A DNA stretch of 64,000 nucleotides. It comes from Thermomonas sp. Lineage in GTDB: Bacteria; Pseudomonadota; Gammaproteobacteria; Xanthomonadales; Xanthomonadaceae. Each line of letters begins with the position of its first letter. Positions within the stretch are counted from its first letter, which is position 1. A model generated the notes under the pieces. It saw nothing but the letters and a program-made list of their open reading frames with translations, was not told the DNA's origin and did no database searches. Of the stretch, positions 57,332 to 64,000 are shown one piece after another. A program made the translations under genes and the position numbers. The stretch lies in the NCBI RefSeq assembly GCF_020850895.1, contig NZ_JADZDS010000060.1, forward strand, positions 1 through 64,000, read 5' to 3'.

Positions 57332-58291
57332 ATGACACAGCCCGAACCGCCCAATCCCGGTGTCCGCATCGTCCGCGTGCCGGAAGACCGCGCCGGCCAG
57401 CGCATCGACAACTTCCTGCTCGGTCAGCTCAAGGGTGCGCCGCGCAGCCTCGTCTACAAGTTGGTCCGCAGCGGGCAGGTGCGGGTCAACGGCGGACGGG
57501 CCAAGGCCGAGCGCAAGTTGGAAGCGGGAGATGAGGTCAGGATTCCGCCTGTTCGGCTCGAAACGCCGCACGATGCCGGACGTTCGCCGCCGAAGAGCTT
57601 GCTGCAGGCGCTCGATGCTTCGATCGTCTTCGAGGATGCGCGCCTGCTTGCCATCGACAAACCCTCCGGCGTGGCCAGCCACGGCGGCAGTGGCGTGGCT
57701 TTCGGTGCGATCGAGGCACTGCGGGCACTGCGCCCGCGTGACACACTGGAGCTGGTGCATCGATTGGACCGCGATACGTCCGGCTTGCTGATCCTCGCCA
57801 AGAAGCGTTCGGCCATGACCGAGCTGCAGGCCTTGTTGCGCGAGGATCATGGCGCCGGCGTCCACAAAAGGTACCTGGCCTTGCTGGTCGGGCGGCTGCC
57901 GAATGGCACGATGGCGGTGGATGCACCCCTGCACGTGGGCCTGCGGCAGGGCGGCGAGCGCCATGTGCAGGTCAGCGCGGCCGGCAAGGCGTCCCTCAGC
58001 GAATTCCGGGTGCTGGAGCGGCGCGGCGGCCAGAGCTATTGCGAAGTGCGCATCGCCACCGGTCGCACCCACCAGATCCGCGTCCACGCCCAGCACATCG
58101 GCCACCCGGTGGCGGGCGACGACAAATACGGCGATCCCGAGGCCAACCGTCGCCTGCGCGAGAAGGCCGGCCTGCGGCGACTGTTCCTGCATGCCTCGTC
58201 GATGGAGTTCGCGCTTGACGGCGGACGCACGCCTTACTTGCTCAATGCGGCCTTGGCCTCCGATCTCGTCGAGATTCTGAATAAATTGTAA
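57332..58291 (+). CDS. rluC: 23S rRNA pseudouridine synthase (RluC/RluD type)
   Basis: S4-like N-terminus (RIDNFLLGQLKGAPRSLVYKLVRSGQVRVNGGRAKAERKLEAGDEVRIPP), catalytic LVHRLDRDTSGLLILAKKRSAMTELQ; divergent from rne. Confidence 0.95.
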   Translation: MTQPEPPNPGVRIVRVPEDRAGQRIDNFLLGQLKGAPRSLVYKLVRSGQVRVNGGRAKAERKLEAGDEVRIPPVRLETPHDAGRSPPKSLLQALDASIVFEDARLLAIDKPSGVASHGGSGVAFGAIEALRALRPRDTLELVHRLDRDTSGLLILAKKRSAMTELQALLREDHGAGVHKRYLALLVGRLPNGTMAVDAPLHVGLRQGGERHVQVSAAGKASLSEFRVLERRGGQSYCEVRIATGRTHQIRVHAQHIGHPVAGDDKYGDPEANRRLREKAGLRRLFLHASSMEFALDGGRTPYLLNAALASDLVEILNKL

Positions 58292-58338
58292 ATATATCAG
58301 TATATTGTAACATATATTTAAATTTAAATATCAAATTG
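58282..58338. promoter_or_regulatory. Very AT-rich tract with inverted repeats
   Basis: TAAATATAT(N13-14)ATATATTTA arms and a perfect 18-bp palindrome ATATTTAAATTTAAATAT (58314-58331) inside an otherwise GC-rich sequence. Confidence 0.5.
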
Positions 58339-58356
58339 CATCGGCCCGCATCCGGG

Positions 58357-58370
58357 TTGATCAAGATCAA
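58357..58370. promoter_or_regulatory. Candidate FNR/ANR-type binding site
   Basis: TTGAT-CAAG-ATCAA, exact match to TTGATN4ATCAA, upstream of the 58424 gene. Confidence 0.55.
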
Positions 58371-58423
58371 CGACGCCGGCGCGCACGTCATCGAACATGG
58401 CGTTATCGCAATGGAGATGGCAG

Positions 58424-58921
58424 ATGAATGACGACGCCTTGGCACTCGGCCGATTGCAGCGTACCGAGGCCGGATTCGAAGGCCGCTTGCAACGACTGTT
58501 GGCGCACCCTCCCGCGGCGGTCTGGGCGATGCTGACCGAGCCGGCGGCAATGGCGCAGTGGCTGGCGCCCGGCACGATCGAATTGCGGGCAGGCGGTGCG
58601 GTGCGGATCGACTTCGCCGACAGCGGCACGCTGATCGACAGCACGGTGACGGAGTTTGCGACGCAACGCGTGCTGGAATATTCATGGAGCAGTCCCGGCC
58701 AGCCGCAGCGCCCGTTGCGTTGGGAATTGCAGGTCGACGGCGAGGGCACTCGACTGGAATTGCAGGTGCGACTCCCCGCCGGCGAGGACGCGGCCAAGGC
58801 TTGTGCCGGTTTCGAAGGCCACCTGGAAATGCTGGCGGCGGCGTTGGAAGGCGTGCCGATCAAGTTCCCGTTCGACCTGTTCCTGAAGGCGCGCGCAGGG
58901 TATGGCGAGCAACTGAAGTAG
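58424..58921 (+). CDS. SRPBCC/AHSA1-type START-like domain protein
   Basis: LQRLLAHPPAAVWAMLTEPAAMAQWLAPGTIELRAGGAVRIDFADSGTLIDSTVTEFATQRVLEYSWSSPGQPQRPLRWELQVDGEGTRLELQV. Confidence 0.85.
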   Translation: MNDDALALGRLQRTEAGFEGRLQRLLAHPPAAVWAMLTEPAAMAQWLAPGTIELRAGGAVRIDFADSGTLIDSTVTEFATQRVLEYSWSSPGQPQRPLRWELQVDGEGTRLELQVRLPAGEDAAKACAGFEGHLEMLAAALEGVPIKFPFDLFLKARAGYGEQLK

Positions 58922-58959
58922 ACGGTCTGCCGTGGGCTGAAGCTGGCTGGGACGTGCGT

Positions 58960-59298
58960 TCAGGCCAGCAGGTCGGCTTTGGCGGCACAGATGAAATCGT
59001 TTTCGGACAATCCACCGACATCATGGGTGGAAAAACGCACCACGCAGCGGTCATAGTGCACCGACAGATCGGGGTGGTGGTCTTCGCGATTGGCGACGTG
59101 GGCCAGCGCGTTCACGAACGAGAGGGTGTGGTAGTAGTCGGGGAACAGGAAGGTCTTGCTGATGGCGTGGCCGTCTTCAATCAGGCTCCAATCCTGCACC
59201 TGGGCCAGCAATTCCCTCACGTCGAAGTCGCCGAGGCGGTGTTCGTGGCCCCGGCGCGGGACGCAATGGGCGTTGGCGAGTGGGGTTTGATTGGTCAT
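58960..59298 (-). CDS. phhB: 4a-hydroxytetrahydrobiopterin dehydratase (pterin-4a-carbinolamine dehydratase)
   Basis: WSLIEDGHAISKTFLFPDYYHTLSFVNALAHVANREDHHPDLSVHYDRCVVRFSTHDVGGLSENDFICAAKAD. Confidence 0.93.
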   Translation of the reverse strand: MTNQTPLANAHCVPRRGHEHRLGDFDVRELLAQVQDWSLIEDGHAISKTFLFPDYYHTLSFVNALAHVANREDHHPDLSVHYDRCVVRFSTHDVGGLSENDFICAAKADLLA

Positions 59299-59431
59299 CG
59301 GGGGATTCTCCGGCTGCAATGCCACCCGGGTGCACAGATGGGCCGGGCTGCCGCTAGAATAGCCGCGCGAGGCAGATTTCCGAAGTCGTTCCGAACGTTT
59401 GGCGCGCGTCTTGGGGAGTGGGAGTGCACGG

Positions 59432-60055
59432 TTGATCCAGATTTCCGATGCGGCGCAGACACATTTCCGCAAATTGATCGAGCGCGAAGCGATTCCCGGG
59501 CTCGGTGTGCGCCTGTCTGCGCTGAATCCGGGGACCCAGCGCGCCGATGTCCGGTTGGAATTCGCCGAGCCCGACGAACTCAACGGCGACGAATGGGTGG
59601 TCGACTGTGCCGGTTTCGTCCTGTGGCTTGATGCGCCCAGTGCACCCTATTTGGAGGGTGCGCTGATCGACTACGAAACCAATCCGACCGGGGGACAACT
59701 GCAGATTCGCGCGCCGCGAATCAAGGGCGTGACTCCTGCAGCCGATGCCCCACTGGCCGAACGCGTCCAGTGGATCATCGACAACGACATCAATCCGCAG
59801 TTGGCCATGCACAAGGGCCACGTCGAGCTGGCCGGCGTCGGTGACGATGGCGTGGTTCGGCTCAACTTCGGCGGCGGTTGCCACGGCTGCAGCATGGTCG
59901 ACATCACCCTCAAGCAAGGCGTCGAGAAAACGCTGTTGGCGCAAGTGGCCGGCGTCCGTCGGGTGGTCGATATCACCGACCACGACAGCGGTGCCAATCC
60001 CTACGCGGCGCGTGGAAGCCAAGCGGCGTCCGCATCCCCCTACGGCAAGGCCTGA
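59432..60055 (+). CDS. nfuA: Fe/S biogenesis protein NfuA (TTG start)
   Basis: (M)IQISDAAQTHFRKLIEREAIPGLGVRLSALNPGTQRADVRLEFAEP...VRLNFGGGCHGCSMVDITLKQGVEKTLL; C-x2-C Fe-S site. Confidence 0.9.
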   Translation: MIQISDAAQTHFRKLIEREAIPGLGVRLSALNPGTQRADVRLEFAEPDELNGDEWVVDCAGFVLWLDAPSAPYLEGALIDYETNPTGGQLQIRAPRIKGVTPAADAPLAERVQWIIDNDINPQLAMHKGHVELAGVGDDGVVRLNFGGGCHGCSMVDITLKQGVEKTLLAQVAGVRRVVDITDHDSGANPYAARGSQAASASPYGKA

Positions 60056-60070
60056 CGGGACTGCTCGCGC

Positions 60071-61921
60071 GTGAAGAAGGCTGCTGAATTCATCGCCGCG
60101 CTCAATCAGCGCTGGCGGCTCAAGACCGGCCGCGAGGCGTCCGATACCCAGGGGTTGCCGACGGGCTGGCAATCCTGGCTGGACACCATGCAGCCTGCCG
60201 TCAAGCGCGGGCTGCGTCCGGATTCGCAGTCCTGGGTTGCCGCATTGGAAACCCACCCATTGCAGCGTCCCGGGAAAGCCAAGGGCCTGGCGCGGCCGTT
60301 CTTCCAGCTGCTGCGCCTGAGCCGTCCTTACGATCCGCGCGATGAGCGCAGGCTGCGGATCGGCGCGACATCAGCCGACATCCTGTTGCACCTGATCCTT
60401 GCCGGGCTGTTGCTGTGGCTGATGTACCTGCAGTTGTATGCCGTCCCCCAATCCGAAGAAGACGATGGCGGGGGCAGCGAAGCAGTGCAGGTGGAGTTCA
60501 TCGGTCGTGGCAATGTCCGTGAAGGCGGGGGTGCACTCGCCACCGAGGGCGCTGAGGCTGCACCGGCGGCAGCGTCGTCTGCTGCGGCAGGCAAGCCGAC
60601 GGGCAGTGCCGTCGTGGCGGCGGCCAGTCCCGCTGCAGCCAGCGCGCGGCCGCAGTTGGAACAGGTGACGGTGCCGCCTGCGCAGTTGACAGCCTCCCAA
60701 GCCCCGAACCTCGTGCAGGTTACGCCGATCCAGGACGCTGCGGCGGAGCAGCCACTGCAGGTCAGCGCCGTGCCTCAGCCGACCCCCGATGCGTTCCGCT
60801 TGCCACCTCCGCGTGAGCTCAGCATGCCCACTCCGGCGCAACCGCGCGAGGTTCAGCTGCAAGCGCAGGTCGAGTCGATCACAACCTTGCGTGCGCAACC
60901 GATTCGCACCCTGGAGGTGCACCAGCCGCAGCCCCAACTGCGACCACAGGAACTGCGGGAAACGGTCCGTGAACTCGAGGTGCTCTCGCCCGATGCGTCC
61001 AGGATCATGCGCGAACGCCCGCTGCCCTCCACCGCCAATGGAACTGCGCAACTTCGGGTTCCCGCGCTGACTGGCGAAATTCGCGGTATTCCAACTGGAA
61101 CTGGCTCTGGGGGGAGCAGCACGTCGGCAGGCAGCGGCGCCGCAGCCCTTGGCGATTCCGCTGCACGTGGTGCGGGCGGCAATGCGACCCAAACCGGAGG
61201 CCAGGGACAGGCACAGGCCGGAACCGGGCACGGCACCGCGCCCGGAACCCAGGGAGGTCGCGGTGCTTCCGCGACCGGGGCGGGGGCAGGGCCTGGCGTG
61301 CGCGCAGCCCCGGGCGGCTGGCCGGGTGCGGCGCGCAGCGATGATTGGGGAGCCTCCAGCCGCAATGCCCCCGGCACCGGCACCGGCGATGGTCGCGGCG
61401 GTAATGGCAACAACGGCGCAGGGCGCGGCAACAACGGCAATGGCCAAGGCCAGCCGGGGCTGTTCAATGACGATGGCAGCGTTCGCCTGCCGGATCAGTG
61501 GTCGGCCAATTCCGGCGTCGATCTTGATCGCACTGGATCGTGGCTGAAGCGTCCCGGCTTCGAATACCGCGGCACCCGGTTCGACAAATACTGGATTCCG
61601 TCTGGAACTTTGCTGGACGAATGGGTGCGACGTGGCATCAAGGAACTGTCGATCCCGATTCCCGGAACCGGTGTTTCCTTGAAGTGCGTGGTCTCGCTGC
61701 TGCAACTCGGTGGCGGCTGCCTGCCGGTCAATCCCGATGTCAACGAGCAACCCGCCACCGGCCGGCCGGCACCGGTGATTCCCTTCAAGCCCGAACTGCA
61801 GGAAGACAACGGCAGCGTGCCTGCACCAGCGCCAGTCCCGACTCCACCCGCTGCGCCAGCGCGGAAGCCAGCACCGGCAGGCACGCAGGCTGCCGGAAGC
61901 GGTGCACGCCAAGGTGGATGA
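60071..61921 (+). CDS. Large single-pass membrane protein with Pro/Gln/Gly-rich periplasmic region, function unknown
   Basis: N-terminal basic region, one TM (SADILLHLILAGLLLWLMYLQLYAVP), low-complexity QPQPQLRPQ / GTGSGGSSTSAGSG regions, structured C-terminus (GVSLKCVVSLLQLGGGCLPV). Confidence 0.8.
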   Translation: MKKAAEFIAALNQRWRLKTGREASDTQGLPTGWQSWLDTMQPAVKRGLRPDSQSWVAALETHPLQRPGKAKGLARPFFQLLRLSRPYDPRDERRLRIGATSADILLHLILAGLLLWLMYLQLYAVPQSEEDDGGGSEAVQVEFIGRGNVREGGGALATEGAEAAPAAASSAAAGKPTGSAVVAAASPAAASARPQLEQVTVPPAQLTASQAPNLVQVTPIQDAAAEQPLQVSAVPQPTPDAFRLPPPRELSMPTPAQPREVQLQAQVESITTLRAQPIRTLEVHQPQPQLRPQELRETVRELEVLSPDASRIMRERPLPSTANGTAQLRVPALTGEIRGIPTGTGSGGSSTSAGSGAAALGDSAARGAGGNATQTGGQGQAQAGTGHGTAPGTQGGRGASATGAGAGPGVRAAPGGWPGAARSDDWGASSRNAPGTGTGDGRGGNGNNGAGRGNNGNGQGQPGLFNDDGSVRLPDQWSANSGVDLDRTGSWLKRPGFEYRGTRFDKYWIPSGTLLDEWVRRGIKELSIPIPGTGVSLKCVVSLLQLGGGCLPVNPDVNEQPATGRPAPVIPFKPELQEDNGSVPAPAPVPTPPAAPARKPAPAGTQAAGSGARQGG

Positions 61922-61960
61922 CGCCGCGCAGCGACCGGCCGGTTGGCTTCATGGTGCCGT

Positions 61961-62278
61961 TCAACCCAGTGCCTTGCCGATGGTCCACAGCATCGCGCCC
62001 AGTGCCAGGCCGAGCAGGATAACCAGCAGCGCGATCCGTGACGGGGTGGCGAGCGCGGACAGGTTGCCGTCGGGCGTCGTCCGGTAGCCGCCGCGCAGCA
62101 ACCACAACAACGCCGTCGGCCGCAGGAACGCGCCGGGCCCGAGTTGTGCCTTGATCCGTGGGTGGCGATCGCGGATGTGTACCAAGGTCAGTGGCCAGAA
62201 GATCACGAACGCGGTGGCCCCGGCGATGGCCAGCGCGAACGACAGCAGGGCGAGGAACAGGATGACGTCGGTGTCCAT
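61961..62278 (-). CDS. Small membrane protein of unknown function
   Basis: MDTDVILFLALLSFALAIAGATAFVIFWPLTLVHIRDRHPRIKAQLGPGAFLRPTALLWLLRGGYRTTPDGNLSALATPSRIALLVILLGLALGAMLWTIGKALG. Confidence 0.7.
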   Translation of the reverse strand: MDTDVILFLALLSFALAIAGATAFVIFWPLTLVHIRDRHPRIKAQLGPGAFLRPTALLWLLRGGYRTTPDGNLSALATPSRIALLVILLGLALGAMLWTIGKALG

Positions 62279-62296
62279 GCGGGCCGGGTGCGAGGA

Positions 62297-63697
62297 TCAG
62301 AACTCGGCGCTGCCCGGCGCACGCGGGTAGGCGATCGCATCGCGGATGTTGGCGAGGCCACAGACGTACACCACCAGCCGCTCGAAGCCGAGGCCGAAGC
62401 CGGCATGCGGGACCGTGCCATAGCGACGGAAATCGCGATACCAGCCGTAATGCGCCGGGTCGAGGCCGAACTGCGCCATCCGCGCGTCCAGCACGTCCAG
62501 ACGCTCCTCGCGCTGGGAGCCACCGATGATTTCACCGATGCCGGGCGCCAGCACGTCCATCGCGGCGACGGTCTTTCCGTCGTCGTTCAAGCGCATGTAG
62601 AAGGCCTTGATCTGTTCGGGGTAGTTCATCACCACCACCGGCCGGCCGACGTGCTCCTCGGTCAGCCAGCGTTCGTGCTCGGTCTGCAGGTCCAGGCCCC
62701 ATTCCACCGGGAAGTCGAAGGTCTTGCCGGACGTCTGCAACAGGCTGACCGCATCGCCATAGTCGATGCGCTCGAACGGCGCATTGATGAAGGCCTCCAG
62801 CCGGGTGATCGCGTCCTTTTGCACGCGATCGGCGATGAAGGCCATGTCGTCGCCGCGCTCTTCGAGCACCGCGCGGAACAGGTACTTCAGGAAGTCCTCG
62901 GCGAGGTTGGCATCGTCGTTCAGATCGGCGAAGGCGATCTCCGGCTCGATCATCCAGAACTCGGCCAGATGGCGGCTGGTGTTGCTGTTCTCGGCACGGA
63001 AGGTCGGGCCGAAGGTGTAGACCTTGCTCAGGGACAGGCAGAACGCTTCGACGTTCAGCTGCCCGGAGACGGTGAGGAAGGTTTCCTTGCCGAAAAAGTC
63101 ACGGGAGAAATCGACGTTGCCCTTGCCGTCACGCGGCAGGTTGGCCATGTCGAGGGTGGAGACGCGGAACATCTGCCCCGCGCCTTCGGCGTCGGAGGTG
63201 GTCACGATCGGCGTGCTGATCCAGTAGAACCCACGCTCGTGATAGAAGCGGTGCACCGCCTGCGCCAGGCAATGGCGGATACGCGTCACCGCGCCGAACA
63301 GGTTGGTGCGTGGGCGCAGGTGGGCGAACTCGCGCAGGTATTCCAGCGAATGCTGCTTGGGCTGCATCGGATAGGTGAGCGGATCCTCGACCCAACCCAC
63401 GACTTCGACCGCGGACGCCTGCACTTCGAAGCTCTGGCCCTGGCCCTGCGACTTCACCAGCGTGCCGCTGCACACCACGGCGCATCCCGTGGTCAGGTGC
63501 TTCACCTCGGCTTCGTAGTTCGGCAGGGTGTCCGGCGCAACCACTTGGATCGGCGCGAAGCAGGAGCCGTCGCTGACGTTGACGAAACTCAGGCCCGCCT
63601 TGGAATCGCGGCGGGTGCGCACCCAGCCACGCACGGTCACCTGGCCACCTTCCGGCACGTGCCCGGCCAAGGCCTGGGCCACGGAAATCGTCGTCAT
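62297..63697 (-). CDS. asnS: Asparaginyl-tRNA synthetase
   Basis: [34 protein letters not shown]...[33 protein letters not shown]...[41 protein letters not shown]. Confidence 0.97.
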   Translation of the reverse strand: MTTISVAQALAGHVPEGGQVTVRGWVRTRRDSKAGLSFVNVSDGSCFAPIQVVAPDTLPNYEAEVKHLTTGCAVVCSGTLVKSQGQGQSFEVQASAVEVVGWVEDPLTYPMQPKQHSLEYLREFAHLRPRTNLFGAVTRIRHCLAQAVHRFYHERGFYWISTPIVTTSDAEGAGQMFRVSTLDMANLPRDGKGNVDFSRDFFGKETFLTVSGQLNVEAFCLSLSKVYTFGPTFRAENSNTSRHLAEFWMIEPEIAFADLNDDANLAEDFLKYLFRAVLEERGDDMAFIADRVQKDAITRLEAFINAPFERIDYGDAVSLLQTSGKTFDFPVEWGLDLQTEHERWLTEEHVGRPVVVMNYPEQIKAFYMRLNDDGKTVAAMDVLAPGIGEIIGGSQREERLDVLDARMAQFGLDPAHYGWYRDFRRYGTVPHAGFGLGFERLVVYVCGLANIRDAIAYPRAPGSAEF

Positions 63698-64000
63698 CGT
63701 TGCAAACTCGTTTCGCGAAGTCAGGCCGCGCAGTTTACCGGAGAGCGTCATCCACCGAGCAGCATGCCAGTGCCCGGCACGGTCGAGTCGACGATCGCCG
63801 AAGCGATGCAGGGCGCTGGCGATCTGGGCCCGCAGTGCGGTGCCTGCCGGGATGGAGAACGCGACGGGAGAATGCCTGGCAAGGAAATCGCACGGTTCGA
63901 TGTGGGTCTTGCGTGGTCGGGATCGATCGACACAAACATCCTCAGGGGATGCTCCGAACCCGTTCAGGCCCAGTTGCCGTCGGGCAGGGCTGGAACTTGC

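Noticed and set aside
63735-64000. Short ORFs and an in-frame upstream extension of asnS at the window end
   Set aside because: No convincing start or motif. A frame ending ...[11 protein letters not shown]-stop at about 63964-64000 (minus) may be the end of a neighbouring gene but is too short to call.

Overview
GC-rich chromosomal window, most consistent with a Xanthomonadaceae-type gammaproteobacterium (inferred from gene content and protein similarity recalled from memory; no database search was run). Coding is dense and mostly housekeeping: trxB (partial), ald, ftsK, lolA, a complete 14-gene nuoA-N complex I operon, prfB with an intact +1 programmed-frameshift site, lysS, an acyl-CoA synthetase, acnA, a VapBC-type toxin-antitoxin pair, hflD-mnmA, a Nudix hydrolase, clpS-clpA, a phosphopantetheinyl transferase, dinB, a GntP-family permease, a TonB-dependent receptor, a sodium-symporter-like hybrid histidine kinase next to a GacA/UvrY-like regulator, rne/rluC (divergent), phhB, nfuA and asnS. 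I saw no rRNA, tRNA, CRISPR array, prophage or complete IS element. The best lead for an under-described system is a tightly packed three-gene cassette at 37464-41725: a secreted cupredoxin-like protein with a C-x2-H-x2-M motif, a membrane sensor with degenerate GGDEF and apparently intact EAL domains, and an outer-membrane porin-like protein. A perfect 33-bp inverted-repeat element lies just upstream of it. Other leads are a perfect FNR-type box beside an unusually AT-rich tract, a perfect CRP/Clp-type box upstream of clpA, an imperfect operator palindrome at vapBC, and an in-frame 9-bp tandem repeat over the rne stop codon.
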